From NCBI GenBank assembly GCA_002509745.1, contig DAWK01000091.1:415-58958 (forward strand): 58,544 nt of DNA, in the 5' to 3' direction. This DNA comes from Methanobacteriaceae archaeon UBA349 (lineage in GTDB: Archaea; Methanobacteriota; Methanobacteria; Methanobacteriales; Methanobacteriaceae). The first letter of the stretch is position 1. Each line of letters begins with the position of its first letter. Of this stretch, positions 39,106 to 49,222 are shown piece by piece. Position numbers and translations under genes: made by a program. The notes under the pieces are model-generated. The model saw nothing but the letters and a program-made list of their open reading frames with translations, did no database searches and was not told the origin of the DNA.

Positions 39106-39900
39106 ATGAATCAGAAAACCATGAAAGCATTGGTTTGCTTTTTAGGTATATTAATAGCATTTTCTACAGTTTCTGCTGCCTCAGCAGTACAAATTCAAAC
39201 AATTTATTCTGGAACCGGTGGAGACATTACTAAAAACAAATTGGTTTATAAAAATATTCCTAAATCTACAATTTCCAGTCAAATAATTGCATCAGCAAAA
39301 AAAGGAACTCCAATGGTCACTTTTGGCGATGGGAGTGACCCTAAAGTTATGATAGTGGCAGGAGTTCATGGGAACGAGTTACCAGCAACTATTGCGGCTA
39401 TGAAACTCATAAACTATCTTAATGGAAAGCATATAAAAGGAACAGTTTACATAGTGCCCTTTGTTTCCCCTTATTCTACTTCTAAATCTACTAGATATTG
39501 GAAAGGTAAAAATTTGAATAGTGTGGCTAATAAAGCAGGCACACCCACAAACAAGATAATAACTCTAGCTAAACAACTCAAAGTTAAATCTTTAGGAGAT
39601 TTCCATTCTACAAGGCCGGGTGGAGTTCCTGGAAAGAATAGTATTCTCTGTACTAAGTCTCCAACATATGGTAGTTATAAAATGGCTTACTACATAAGTA
39701 AAAAATCAGGATCAGCTTTAATCTATGAGTATAGGGCGGGTGTTTCTTATCCAGGTGCAGTAGAAGACGCTTCTAATTTGGCTAGAATTCCCGCAGTTAC
39801 TTGTGAGGTCAAATCTTCCCATGGAACTATTGCTTCAGGTAGTGTAAGTAAATCTTACAGCCAAATACAGGCCTTTTTGATGTATAATGGTGTTATTTAA
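39106..39900 (+). CDS. Secreted AstE/AspA-like metallo-hydrolase (M14-related)
   Basis: A 264-residue protein with a clear signal peptide (MNQKTMKALVCFLGILIAFS to SAASA). The mature part resembles the succinylglutamate desuccinylase/aspartoacylase branch of zinc carboxypeptidases: GVHGNELPA supplies the H-x-x-E zinc ligands, GDFHSTRPG the third ligand, and TCEVKSSHG a likely catalytic Glu. It should therefore cut an amide bond outside the cell. Family members in this window's setting could act on wall peptides, but that is inference. GGTGAAAAA precedes the ATG. A poly-T terminator follows. Confidence 0.75.
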   Translation: MNQKTMKALVCFLGILIAFSTVSAASAVQIQTIYSGTGGDITKNKLVYKNIPKSTISSQIIASAKKGTPMVTFGDGSDPKVMIVAGVHGNELPATIAAMKLINYLNGKHIKGTVYIVPFVSPYSTSKSTRYWKGKNLNSVANKAGTPTNKIITLAKQLKVKSLGDFHSTRPGGVPGKNSILCTKSPTYGSYKMAYYISKKSGSALIYEYRAGVSYPGAVEDASNLARIPAVTCEVKSSHGTIASGSVSKSYSQIQAFLMYNGVI

Positions 39901-39936
39901 TTATAAAACTAAAATTATAACCATTATCCTATTCAA

Positions 39937-39952
39937 TTTTTTTATTTTTTTT
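39937..39952 (+). terminator. Poly-T terminator after the secreted hydrolase
   Basis: Seven and eight Ts separated by one A follow the stop codon by about 40 bases. No strong hairpin precedes them. Confidence 0.45.
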
Positions 39953-40123
39953 ATAATAGTGATTTTTAGCATTTATTTTAAGATTTGCGGATTTAATGCT
40001 CATTTTTAATTGATTTAAATTAAAAATAGAAAGTTTAGAAGAAATAAAATATAAATAAAATGGATTAATTATGCTTATTGTTTTTTGAATAGTCTTCTTA
40101 AATAAAGAATTATTTTCAAGCTA

Positions 40124-41923
40124 TTAACCCATTAAATTTTGCAGATAATTAATTGTATTATCTAAAATCGATCCTTTTATGCTTACGGAAGCAGGGAAAG
40201 TCATATATTTCTTTTCAGTGTGTTTATAAATTACCTGAGCAAACATTTTGCTGTAATCATTTATATTAAGAGTTTTTCCCTTTACGGTGACACTGCTTGG
40301 TGCTTTTTTATTAGTTTTCATGTAGGCATAGACTCTCGCAGCTGTGTCTTTATATTCGGTTCTATTTAATGTTCCTGAAAATGTGCTGGCCGATGAAGCA
40401 CTAGAATCAGACATGGACACGGCACTATTTGTAATGGGAAGTCCTGCAATATATTGGGAACTTAAATAAATCCAATTGCCCCGGTTCATGGCGGTATTTT
40501 GTCCATTAATTATTCTTTGAGCATCGCTGGATAATGTGGTAGGGTTTATTTGGTGTTTTGCTATTAAGGAACTGGTTGTAGTAGAGTCGCTGGTACTTAA
40601 ATGTTCTTTATTTGCATAATAAGCACTGTAAATCAAGCCTGAAGCAATTTTACTCACTCTTTGATCTTCAGTGCTAGTTCCAACCCGTGGCTCGATTAAA
40701 CCTATTCCTGAGGACTGAATATATTGGCTTGGGCTGTAAATTCCAGCAAAATATACATTGGAGAAATTATCATCCCAAGAACGTCCTAAGTAGCTAGCAG
40801 TGCCCAGATTTGTTTTCCCATAATTGATGAAAACAATTCCTTTTAAATCAGATGCATCACTTTTAAGATACCCTGTTTTCACTCCAGTAACAATATCATA
40901 AACTGTACCAGGGCATGCTGCAGCAATATAAGCTGCTATTCCATTAGGTGCATTTTTAATCGCTCTTGCTGCTTCATTAGATCCTGGGGAGCTGGGATCA
41001 ATTATAACATTGGCCGATCCAGCAATGGCATTTTTAATTTTTATCATCAATTCTTTGTCGGATGCAGTTCCAGTTATACTGTCTGAGGTGAGATAAATAT
41101 TTGGTAAATCCTTTTTAGAGTATTTATTTAGGGCTATACTGGTAGTGGCAGTATTGGGGGACCATATCGTCTTGCCCGCGACGGTCATTTTATCGGAAAT
41201 TTCAAATCGGGCACTCTTCCAGGTGGCCATCGCCACAGGCATGAGTGATTTAGGGGCAGTTACTTTAATATTATATGAATAAGATTTTTGAATTGTTTTA
41301 AAGGTTAGAGCATCACTACCATACCATATTCTGGTTTTTTTAATGTTCTTAAAAGAACTCAATGAAGAATCAGGTATGGATGTTTTGGATCCACATATTA
41401 TTATTTTCTTTGCTTTTAATCGATTAATTTCAGTTTTAGTTGCGGAAGGTAATGTTTTTCCAGTAATAAGCAATGGTGCATTGTTTTTTATAGCTAAATA
41501 AGTCGCTGAAAGATCACTACCCGTAGTTAAAATGACTACATTACTGGTAGACCAGTACTTTGACAGAGAAGATGTTCTGGCCGATATTTTTGTCCCACTG
41601 ATTTTCAAATTACCGACCACCATGGTATTTTGACCAGTTAAATAATTTAAAACGGACTTTTCAGGTGTTAGAGAGCTTAAAATCAACTGATTATTAGTAT
41701 GGGCTGCTGCTGGAGCAGTCATTATTCCGTGTGAGGAATCGGTGACAAAAATCCCGGCATCAACTGGAGATAATGTTATAAATGCAGTTATAATAAGAAT
41801 GCATATTAATAAAAATTTTTTTATATGATTGGTTTTCACATTGCTAGGAATATAATTTTCAGATTTAAGTCTTTCTAAAGCTTTTTTAGAGGATTTAAGT
41901 ATTTTTTTAGAATTGAGATTCAA
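40124..41923 (-). CDS. Surface protein with CWB2-like and pseudomurein-binding domains
   Basis: A 599-residue protein. A basic cytoplasmic stretch of about 35 residues precedes one membrane helix or uncleaved signal ([20 protein letters not shown]). Residues about 80-200 resemble cell-wall-binding repeat 2 ([45 protein letters not shown]). A long Ser/Thr/Asn-rich middle domain of unknown fold follows. The C-terminus (about 525-590, [20 protein letters not shown]) is a pseudomurein-binding repeat. It is probably anchored to the membrane and the wall. The start is a TTG inside the 3' end of pyrI, with GGAGGAAGGAG upstream, so it is coupled to pyrI. Confidence 0.78.
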   Translation of the reverse strand: MNLNSKKILKSSKKALERLKSENYIPSNVKTNHIKKFLLICILIITAFITLSPVDAGIFVTDSSHGIMTAPAAAHTNNQLILSSLTPEKSVLNYLTGQNTMVVGNLKISGTKISARTSSLSKYWSTSNVVILTTGSDLSATYLAIKNNAPLLITGKTLPSATKTEINRLKAKKIIICGSKTSIPDSSLSSFKNIKKTRIWYGSDALTFKTIQKSYSYNIKVTAPKSLMPVAMATWKSARFEISDKMTVAGKTIWSPNTATTSIALNKYSKKDLPNIYLTSDSITGTASDKELMIKIKNAIAGSANVIIDPSSPGSNEAARAIKNAPNGIAAYIAAACPGTVYDIVTGVKTGYLKSDASDLKGIVFINYGKTNLGTASYLGRSWDDNFSNVYFAGIYSPSQYIQSSGIGLIEPRVGTSTEDQRVSKIASGLIYSAYYANKEHLSTSDSTTTSSLIAKHQINPTTLSSDAQRIINGQNTAMNRGNWIYLSSQYIAGLPITNSAVSMSDSSASSASTFSGTLNRTEYKDTAARVYAYMKTNKKAPSSVTVKGKTLNINDYSKMFAQVIYKHTEKKYMTFPASVSIKGSILDNTINYLQNLMG

Positions 41924-42371
41924 TTTCTCCTTCCTCCATTAACCTTTCACAATAGTAACACCTCAAAATCACAGGCTCTTTGGTAATAACGTAAAATTTT
42001 CCAGTAACGGGTTCTATGGTATTGCTTATGCAGTTGGGATTTGGACAATTTAAAAGGCTTTTAATTTCATTTAAAAGACGAACTTTTCCTTTTCCAACTA
42101 TTTCATAATCTCTTATAATGTTTATAGTTGCTTTAGGAGCAATAAGTGCTATTTGGTCAACTTCACTAGAGGCCAGTTCTCTGTTTTCGATTTTTACTAT
42201 GTCTTTTTTTCCCATATGGGCCGACTGGACATTCATAGCTAGGGTAACCTTACTTTCATCACTGGGCAGGCCTAAAATTTTCAGGACATTTAAAGACTTG
42301 TTAGCAGTGATATGATCAATTACAGTACCATTTTTAATAGGCTTTACCTTCAATTCTTTTGGCTTCTTCAT
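41907..42371 (-). CDS. pyrI: Aspartate carbamoyltransferase regulatory subunit
   Basis: A 154-residue PyrI, which binds ATP/CTP and controls PyrB, the first committed enzyme of pyrimidine synthesis. The allosteric domain (about residues 8-100) contains [20 protein letters not shown], and the zinc domain has the four cysteines CPNPNC ... CYYC. PyrB is not adjacent. Its 3' end overlaps the start of a cell-wall protein gene by 17 bases. Confidence 0.95.
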   Translation of the reverse strand: MKKPKELKVKPIKNGTVIDHITANKSLNVLKILGLPSDESKVTLAMNVQSAHMGKKDIVKIENRELASSEVDQIALIAPKATINIIRDYEIVGKGKVRLLNEIKSLLNCPNPNCISNTIEPVTGKFYVITKEPVILRCYYCERLMEEGEIESQF

Positions 42372-42768
42372 GAAACAACCCTTTACTTTTTAGATAAAAT
42401 ATTAATCTTAAATTTAGTGACTAATAATGTGTTATTTTTTATATAAATTATCTTTGTTAAAATAAATGATTTAAAACAATGTTTTAAGGCAATTATATTT
42501 TAATCTATTATGTAATGATAAGGATATTCATTAAAATTAATTTTTATTTTTTTTAAAAATGTAATTAAAAATAAATGAATTGGCCAAAGCACAAAGAAAT
42601 ACATCTTTAAAACTAATTATTTTCTTTAATAGAAGTTAAATGCATATTTAAAATTAATTTTATGCTTATAAATAAAAATAAAAAAATGAGAAATTAAGAA
42701 ATGAATTAGAAATAATTAAAAATTTAACAATTTAAGTTTAGTTAAATTATAATTATCCTTATTATTTC
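42372..42768. other. AT-rich gap between secD and pyrI
   Basis: No coding frame or convincing structured element was seen in these roughly 400 bases. It carries the pyrI promoter on the reverse strand and the 3' end of secD. Confidence 0.3.
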
Positions 42769-44004
42769 TTAACTTGCTTTATCTGTTTCTCTTTCCATAA
42801 GAACTTCTATGAACTTGGCGTAAACTGGCCTGGTTACGAATATTCCCACTATTATTCCTATTATGGTAGTAAATGCAAATCCAGATAAAACACCAATTCC
42901 AGTAGCTCCTCTTGCAAAACCAACATATGCTAAAGGTAACATGGCCGCAATAAGAGTTCCTGCAGATGCAAAGATAATGAAGAAAGCGCTTTTAATTTTG
43001 AATTTAGTTCTACGGCTTCTTCTATCTTTTAGACTTTTTCCCTTAAGAACTTCATCAGTTATAATTATCTGATCGTCTACTCCAGTTCCAATGGCCGCAA
43101 TAATCCCTGCAATGGCTGCTAGATCTATACTCCAGTGAATTATTGATGCTGTACCAAGAATTAGAACTAATTCTGCCAGCGTGGTGAAGATAATAGGTAT
43201 AACCAGTAATGGATTTCGGTATCTAACCATTATGACTGCGGAAATAGCTAAAATAGCTAATATTCCGGCAATAAAAGCTCCATCTGCAAATTGTTTACCT
43301 AATTCTGCAGAAACACTACTTACTCCAACAATTTTAACTTTAACAGGTAGTGCACCTGATTTAAGCAGTGTTTGCAGTTCTTTAGCTTGAACTTCCGCGG
43401 CTTCTTTTGATTCAGCTCCTCCGCTGATTTGAACGGATGTAGATGGATTTCCTGCAGCTAATTCTGCAGAAACCTCGGGAGAAGTTATAAGTCGATCGTC
43501 CAGATACATATTAACTGGTTGACCGGCTTTTCCTTTAGCTATTTTAGCAAATTTATCTGCTCCACCTATACTTACTTTAAATGGAACGGCATATTGGTTG
43601 TCAGTGATTATTGGTGCCTCCACACTAACAATATCTGCCCCATTTAAAGCCGTTTCATTTCCTATTTTGGCCACAAATTTACCAGGAGTACCTACAATTT
43701 TGGACACTTGGTCTGGTTGAACTCCAGCAATTTCCACAATGACGTATTGATTACCACTGGATCTTACTTTTACATCTTTTACACCAAATATGTTCAGACG
43801 TTTATCCAAAACACTGGTAACGGTGTTCATGGTATCTGTATCAACTGGTTTTTCCAACTGGATTTGGATAAGGGATCCACCTTTTAAATCCAGCCCTTGT
43901 TGAATACCAAAAGCAGAAATGGCCAGTAAACTGCCAATGACTAGAACAATTAGCAGTATGGATCTACGGTCCCTTATAAATCCTTTAAATCCTTTTTGCT
44001 TCAT
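42769..44004 (-). CDS. secD: Protein-export membrane protein SecD
   Basis: A 411-residue archaeal SecD, the RND-fold partner of SecF that drives protein export through SecYEG. The first helix is followed by [16 protein letters not shown], a large extracytoplasmic domain, and then five more helices with [21 protein letters not shown], the membrane acidic motif. The ATG at 44004 overlaps the secF stop (ATGA) and has GGAGG seven bases upstream, so it is preferred over the longer frame to 44025. The length is typical for archaea. Confidence 0.95.
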   Translation of the reverse strand: MKQKGFKGFIRDRRSILLIVLVIGSLLAISAFGIQQGLDLKGGSLIQIQLEKPVDTDTMNTVTSVLDKRLNIFGVKDVKVRSSGNQYVIVEIAGVQPDQVSKIVGTPGKFVAKIGNETALNGADIVSVEAPIITDNQYAVPFKVSIGGADKFAKIAKGKAGQPVNMYLDDRLITSPEVSAELAAGNPSTSVQISGGAESKEAAEVQAKELQTLLKSGALPVKVKIVGVSSVSAELGKQFADGAFIAGILAILAISAVIMVRYRNPLLVIPIIFTTLAELVLILGTASIIHWSIDLAAIAGIIAAIGTGVDDQIIITDEVLKGKSLKDRRSRRTKFKIKSAFFIIFASAGTLIAAMLPLAYVGFARGATGIGVLSGFAFTTIIGIIVGIFVTRPVYAKFIEVLMERETDKAS

Positions 44005-44837
44005 GTTCTTGCCTCCAAATACCATCTGAGTATTCCAAGGTTCATGAGCCAGGTAGCTATGATATCTGCGGCCAGACCAATTATAAGAACTGCAGCAATA
44101 TTACTTAAAACAACCGCTTGAGGTATTAAGAATATTGTAACTAAGTATAATGCTCCCATTGAAGCTATTGCTGCTACTGACATGGTTAAACCAGTCTTCA
44201 AAGCATCAAGAGTTCTTTCTGTTAAAGTACCTTCTTTTCCTTTCAGTAATCTGGTTGTTAATAGAATATCTGTATCTACACTGTAACCTATTAACATTAA
44301 AATGGCACCCACGGATGCCAGTGAGAGTGGAATTCCAAATAATGACATTCCCCCTAATGCAATTAAAATATCAGACAAAGCTGCTAAAATAACTGCTATG
44401 GAGGGAACAATCTCTCTAAATATTATAAATACTGTTATGGACATGAATAAAAATGCAAATCCAACAGCCCAGTAAACTTGAGTAAGTGACTGTGCACTCA
44501 AAACGGGCCCTACGGAACTAAAACTGGAAATAGTAGCAGTTCCTTTCATTAAATTTGCTAATTGTTCTACGTCTGCAGTACTATCTATCTGAACAGTTGC
44601 CTTATTATTATTTATAGAAAGAACACTGACTTCAGTTGAATTAAGCCCATCTTCAATCATTATTTTTAAATCATTGGAGCTTATGGACTTTTCTAAGCTT
44701 AAAACAGCCAATGATCCTCCTTTAAGATCTATACCTTCATTTAAACCATTCGATGCCAATAATATCACGGATAGTAATGTGATAATTACTGGTATTGCAA
44801 TCAATGGTTTATATGATTCCATTAGTTTTTTAAACAT
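44001..44837 (-). CDS. secF: Protein-export membrane protein SecF
   Basis: A 278-residue SecF with six membrane helices. After the first helix come [17 protein letters not shown] and a periplasmic-side domain of about 90 residues; the conserved motif in the fourth/fifth helix is [21 protein letters not shown]. The order secF-secD is the usual archaeal one. GGTGATTCA precedes the ATG. The operon stands between pyrI and a flavodoxin gene, close to several exported wall proteins. Confidence 0.95.
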   Translation of the reverse strand: MFKKLMESYKPLIAIPVIITLLSVILLASNGLNEGIDLKGGSLAVLSLEKSISSNDLKIMIEDGLNSTEVSVLSINNNKATVQIDSTADVEQLANLMKGTATISSFSSVGPVLSAQSLTQVYWAVGFAFLFMSITVFIIFREIVPSIAVILAALSDILIALGGMSLFGIPLSLASVGAILMLIGYSVDTDILLTTRLLKGKEGTLTERTLDALKTGLTMSVAAIASMGALYLVTIFLIPQAVVLSNIAAVLIIGLAADIIATWLMNLGILRWYLEART

Positions 44838-45404
44838 TGAATCACCGTTTAAACGAGTTATCCGGATTGTAAATAAATATAATCTGCTATTTTTTAATCA
44901 GGATTTGTTAACATGATTAAAAATTAATAATCAAGTTATTTCATGATTAAATTATTTCTGATTAAAATGGCTTTTTATTCTTTAATTTATATTATTTCCA
45001 GATTATTTTTATTTCTCTATTTCTCCATTAATTTTTTATAAATTTTATGTATTAAATATTCTTCAATTTTAATTATGTACTATATTATACTAAATATACT
45101 TATTTCACAAATGTTTTTAAAAATGGGAATATTATTATATTTTTTATTATATTTTTTACATTTTATTTTATAAAAAAAGTTTTAAAACTAAATAATGGGA
45201 TGATTGGATTAATATTTTAATAATGGCTTTTCATGTAATTAATATTAAATAAAACCTATTTTGGTGTATAATTATCAACAGATGATTTAAAGCTTTAGAT
45301 GAAATAGATGGGATAAAAATTATATATTTCAATAAAAAAAAATTATAACAAATTATATATTCTAAATTTTTTGAATAAAGTAAGAAGAAATATCTTATTG
45401 AATA
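44838..45404. other. Long AT-rich gap
   Basis: About 570 bases without a supportable gene. Poly-T and poly-A runs are frequent, including a T-rich block near 45135-45180. The region upstream of secF must contain its promoter on the reverse strand. No RNA gene, long inverted repeat or degraded protein gene was recognised. Confidence 0.3.
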
Positions 45405-45899
45405 TTAATTTCCATAGATCTTCAGATCTAATTCTCCTATCTTTTTCCAAGTTTCTTCTTTTATTTCAATTAATTCCTTACCACTAGTTTTTATACTGAA
45501 TGAATTAACCATTCGAGCCCCTCTGGCCTCAATTTTTTCTTGCATTCTTTTTATAACACTTTTGGCACCTTGATTACCCATAGTTGCGAATAATATTACA
45601 TCCTTTCCTTTCAAATCTGCTTTATCCACAAATGTAATTATTGCGGGAGAGGGTTTCCCGGCCCAAGTGGGAGAACCTAGATATATAATTCCATAATTGT
45701 CAAGATTTAAATTTTCAGGGGTGATTTTGGTCTTGCTTTCCCGGAATGCATCTACAGAAGCGCCTAAATAATTTAATATTCCTGAACGCTCCTTCACATC
45801 TTTTATTTCTTGCAGATCTGCGGATAATTCTTCAGCCAAGGTCTCAGCAACAGTGGCAGTTTTTCTACTTCGGGAATAATACAAAACAATTGTTTTCAT
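45405..45899 (-). CDS. Flavodoxin-like FMN protein
   Basis: A 164-residue flavodoxin fold. The phosphate loop is YYSRSRKTATVAETLA at the N-terminus, and the two isoalloxazine-contact loops are YLGSPTWAGKPSPA and FATMGNQGAKSV. It is a probable single-electron carrier or small flavin reductase in the cytoplasm; methanogens often use several. The Shine-Dalgarno AGGTGTTTAA precedes the ATG. Both flanks are AT-rich, and it appears to be transcribed alone. Confidence 0.88.
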   Translation of the reverse strand: MKTIVLYYSRSRKTATVAETLAEELSADLQEIKDVKERSGILNYLGASVDAFRESKTKITPENLNLDNYGIIYLGSPTWAGKPSPAIITFVDKADLKGKDVILFATMGNQGAKSVIKRMQEKIEARGARMVNSFSIKTSGKELIEIKEETWKKIGELDLKIYGN

Positions 45900-46103
45900 T
45901 TAAACACCTATTATTTCTAAATTTAGCTTACAATTAGGCTTTTTTATTTTAAATCTTTTAACTAATAATCTCTTGTTATAAGTTATGATTCTATTTAATT
46001 AATATTTTTGGAATTGTTTGTAAAAATTTAATTTCCAAATTTAATTTAAAATAAAGTCCAATAGATTTTAATTTTAAAAAATTTGAAGAAATTAATCTAT
46101 AAA

Positions 46104-47126
46104 TTAAGGATGCATTCCCAGAAATTCCAGGGATTCATTTTCCTTAAATCCAAACATGAGATTCATATTATGGATAGCCTGACCAGAAGCACCTTTCACC
46201 AGATTGTCAATGGCAGATACAATCACCACACGGCCGTGATGGTCGATCTGGAAACAGCCGACATGTGCAAAGTTTGATCCGCGAACTGCACTCAAGCGAG
46301 GAATTTCTCCATCTTCTAAAACTTTTACAAATGGTTCGCCAACATAAAACTCTTTATAAATTTCTTCCAAATATTCTGAACTCAAATCGTCTTTTATTCC
46401 TTCTTTTAAAAAGGTGTGTACTGTGGTTAAAATTCCTCTAATAACTGGAACAAGATGTGGGGTGAAGCAAACTTTAACTGAACCGTTTTGATTGAGTTTT
46501 TCATCTATTTCACTCATGTGCCGATGACTGGTCACATTGTAAGGAATTACATTGTCACTGCAGTTTGGAAAATGAGTTGCTGGAGTTGGATTTATTCCAG
46601 CACCACTTATTCCAGTTTTAGCGTCAATAATCACGGTTTCCACAAGTTTCTCATTAATCAATGGCATACAAGCTAAAATTGATCCAGTAGGGAAGCATCC
46701 GGGATTGGCTACTAAATTAGCCTTTTTAATATCTTCTCGGTAAAGTTCTGGAAGCCCATAAACTGCATCTAAAGGATGGGCGTGTTTTAGATTATACCAT
46801 TTTTCATAAGTTTCAATATTATCGTAACGATAATCTCCACTTAAATCAATTACCTTTGCTCCACTTTCTAAGATCTCCGGGACAATATTCATGGAAGCTC
46901 CATGGGGTGTTGCTGTGAAAACAATATCTGCATCAATTTCAGATGCTTTTATGTCCTGAAAAACTAAATCAGAGTCTCTTAGATGGGGATGTACTTTATA
47001 AACAGCTTTATCTGCATACTGGCGTGAAGTTATGGCTGAAACTTCCACCTGTGAATGATTATGCAAAAAACGGAGTAATTCTCCACCAGTATATCCACTG
47101 GCACCTATTATGCCTACTTTTATCAT
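46104..47126 (-). CDS. argC: N-acetyl-gamma-glutamyl-phosphate reductase
   Basis: A 340-residue NADPH-dependent enzyme of arginine (ornithine) synthesis. The Rossmann start is [18 protein letters not shown], the catalytic Cys is in [13 protein letters not shown] near residue 144, and the C-terminal part includes [26 protein letters not shown]. The length is usual. GGTGAAAAC precedes the ATG. The other arg genes are not adjacent, which is common in Methanobacteriales. Confidence 0.95.
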   Translation of the reverse strand: MIKVGIIGASGYTGGELLRFLHNHSQVEVSAITSRQYADKAVYKVHPHLRDSDLVFQDIKASEIDADIVFTATPHGASMNIVPEILESGAKVIDLSGDYRYDNIETYEKWYNLKHAHPLDAVYGLPELYREDIKKANLVANPGCFPTGSILACMPLINEKLVETVIIDAKTGISGAGINPTPATHFPNCSDNVIPYNVTSHRHMSEIDEKLNQNGSVKVCFTPHLVPVIRGILTTVHTFLKEGIKDDLSSEYLEEIYKEFYVGEPFVKVLEDGEIPRLSAVRGSNFAHVGCFQIDHHGRVVIVSAIDNLVKGASGQAIHNMNLMFGFKENESLEFLGMHP

Positions 47127-47995
47127 GTTTTCACCATTTTATTAAATTGATTATAAATTATAATCTATATGCTTGTTATTTAATTTATTATTAATTATTA
47201 TACAAATCAAATATATTTTGTTTTATACAAACCATTATATCTAATTTTTAATTTATATGATTCTTTTAAATTTAATATAGATTCAATTAAATATGGATTG
47301 TTTATTTGCAATTAATACTAATTTCTCAAATGTTGAGCATTCAATCTTTCAATTAATCTTAAATTTTAATTTTAATTTTAATTTAGCTTGATTATAAATT
47401 CCTATTCTAGTTTTGGAGTATAATGCTGGTTAAAATCAGAATATGATAACTATTTGTTCTGATTTATTATTAATTAAGAATAAATAATCAAAAAATTGTT
47501 TTTCGAGCTAAAAAGGTTTATAAATGTTTAATTAAGCAGAATACTTATAAATTTCAGTATTCAATAAAATAATTATTCATAATGGCTTTAATTTAAACCA
47601 ATTCATTTTTAAAATTATTTATACCCTATCTAAGTCGAAATACTTTTTAAAAAACTCGCATTTATTTTCTATTTTTTATAAATAAACATTAATGGGCCAT
47701 CAACTTGTAAAAAAAGATATTGATACTAGATATTATGATTGACTGAATTCGATTACTATTATGAATGCCTTATTTAAGAAAAAGAGTTTTAATACACCTT
47801 TTTTTCCAGATTTAAATCAAAAAGTTTATATGTTATACAATAGTGAAAGAATTCATGTCCAAGAAGTTCATGACTTATTTAATTGAATAATGGGACTTAA
47901 AATGGCATTTTTAGAGGAATAATCTATTTCTCTGAAATATTTTCAACTTTAAGGCTATTATTTAATAGTTATTTTCTTGGCATGGAGGCGGTAAA
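47127..47995. other. Largest gap in the window; inverted repeats and a decayed reading frame
   Basis: This stretch of 869 bases starts with AT-rich DNA that must hold the argC promoter. It contains an AAATCAGAA/TTCTGATTT inverted repeat (47433-47441 and 47457-47465), a GAATACT/AGTATTC inverted repeat that encloses a TTATAAATT box (47539-47562), and an interrupted small frame (47692-47886). A ribosome-binding site for the next gene lies at 47984-47988. Confidence 0.4.
47692..47886 (+). pseudogene. Interrupted small reading frame, possibly decayed
   Basis: An ATG at 47692 opens a frame that reads MGHQLVKKDIDTRYYD, hits a TGA at 47740-47742, and continues in the same frame as LNSITIMNALFKKKSFNT to HVQEVHDLFN with a stop at 47884. 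The second part could also be a 41-codon gene from the ATG at 47761, but no ribosome-binding site precedes either ATG. Composition looks protein-like, yet the length is too short to be sure. No family was recognised. Confidence 0.25.
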
Positions 47996-48904
47996 ATTAA
48001 GCGACACTCGCTTATTGCAGTACTTTTGTTACTTTTTGTAGCAGTAGTAATGCCAATCAATGATGTTAATGCTGTAGATCAACAAAATGCATCTAATCAA
48101 ACATCTAATTTGACTTCAAACTTGAGCACATCGAATTCAACTTCAAATACTCAAAATGTCACTAATGCGAATTTGACTGCAAAGAAAGTTTCTACTCAAG
48201 CAGGCTCTACGGATCCAAAAATTAGCTATACTTACTATGTCAAAGTTCCATACAAAGTTCATGTCAAAGTTGCTTACTATAAATCATACAAAGTTAAAGT
48301 CAAAGTTTTAGTTAAAAAAAGGTACTATTGGAATGGTAAATACAGAACAAAGTATTTCTACACGTATAAATACGTTACCAAGTACAAAAAATATTATAAA
48401 TGGGTATATGAAACTAAGTACAAATCTGTTGCAAAAACAGGTTACACCTATTCTTCAGAATACTTGAAATCGACTAAAAACTGTCAGGTAACTGATCCAA
48501 CTATAGTTGCACTTGCTAATAAATTAACTAATGGTACGAATAGTTCTTATGAGAAGGCAGTAAAGATTTTCAATTGGGTTAGGGATAATCTGGACTACTC
48601 TTTCTATTACAACACTAAATACGGTGCCGTGAAAACTTTGAAAGCAAAAGTTGGTAATTGTGTGGATCATTCTCATTTATTAATTGCCTTGGCTAGAGCT
48701 GCAGGCATTCCAGCACAATATGGTCATGGTGATTGTAAGTTTAACAGTGGAAATACCTATGGGCATGTTTGGGCTCAGTTATATGTGAATGATAAATGGT
48801 ATAATGCCGATGTTACTAGTTCCAGTAACACTTTTGGAGTAATTAAAAGTTGGAATACTGCAACGGCAACCATACATGGTTTTTACCCTGAAATATCATT
48901 CTAA
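47996..48904 (+). CDS. Secreted transglutaminase-fold protein with Tyr/Lys-rich module (AUU start)
   Basis: With an ATT start at 47996 this is 302 residues: a signal peptide ([20 protein letters not shown]), an Asn/Ser/Thr-rich linker, a Tyr/Lys/Val-rich module (about 77-150), and a transglutaminase-like cysteine-hydrolase domain with Cys222 ([10 protein letters not shown]), His257 (TYGHVW) and Asp272. The related fold is used by phage pseudomurein endoisopeptidases PeiW/PeiP. The only standard in-frame start, TTG at 48026, would remove the basic part of the signal peptide and has no ribosome-binding site, while GGAGG at 47984-47988 sits seven bases before ATT. A likely wall peptidase. Confidence 0.75.
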   Translation: MKRHSLIAVLLLLFVAVVMPINDVNAVDQQNASNQTSNLTSNLSTSNSTSNTQNVTNANLTAKKVSTQAGSTDPKISYTYYVKVPYKVHVKVAYYKSYKVKVKVLVKKRYYWNGKYRTKYFYTYKYVTKYKKYYKWVYETKYKSVAKTGYTYSSEYLKSTKNCQVTDPTIVALANKLTNGTNSSYEKAVKIFNWVRDNLDYSFYYNTKYGAVKTLKAKVGNCVDHSHLLIALARAAGIPAQYGHGDCKFNSGNTYGHVWAQLYVNDKWYNADVTSSSNTFGVIKSWNTATATIHGFYPEISF

Positions 48905-48909
48905 TTATA

Positions 48910-48924
48910 TTTTTTTATTTTTTT
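48910..48924 (+). terminator. Poly-T terminator
   Basis: Two runs of seven Ts separated by one A begin six bases after the stop codon of the transglutaminase-fold gene. Confidence 0.45.
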
Positions 48925-49179
48925 AGATAAAAAATTGGCCTGTTATTTTATGGATTATTTTATAGATTGACCCGTCTGCTATTTAATTGCTTTATTAAGG
49001 ACTATAAAACAAAAACAAATAATTATTAGTTTTAAAATTTTTTTATTAAATTAATTAAGATTAATTTATTCTCTATTCAAGATTTAAACATCAATATTGG
49101 TTGAATTACTTTAAAATAATTGTAGCTGACTATTTCTTTTTCATAAAAAATATATATGTCATGTAAACCAAGCTAAATC

Positions 49180-49208
49180 TTACCAGATAAATTCAATTTT
49201 ACTGGTAA
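49180..49208 (+). promoter_or_regulatory. Leader hairpin next to a ribosome-binding site
   Basis: TTACCAG (49180-49186) pairs perfectly with CTGGTAA (49202-49208) around a 15-base loop. The hairpin ends two bases before the GAGGAGG ribosome-binding site and starts about where transcription should begin. It may protect the 5' end or tune translation. Confidence 0.4.
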
Positions 49209-49222
49209 CGAGGAGGCCAATA

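Larger units (their letters stand above)
48905..49222. other. Gap with terminator, TATA box and leader hairpin
   Basis: T-runs at 48910-48924 probably end the preceding gene. TATATATG near 49148-49158 is a candidate TATA box for the next one, predicting a start of transcription near 49180. The middle of the gap is AT-rich and empty. Confidence 0.45.

Noticed and set aside
47433..47465. C/D-box RNA or terminator at the AAATCAGAA/TTCTGATTT repeat
   Set aside because: At 33 bases it is too short for a guide RNA, has only poor box matches, and has no gene upstream on the same strand to terminate.
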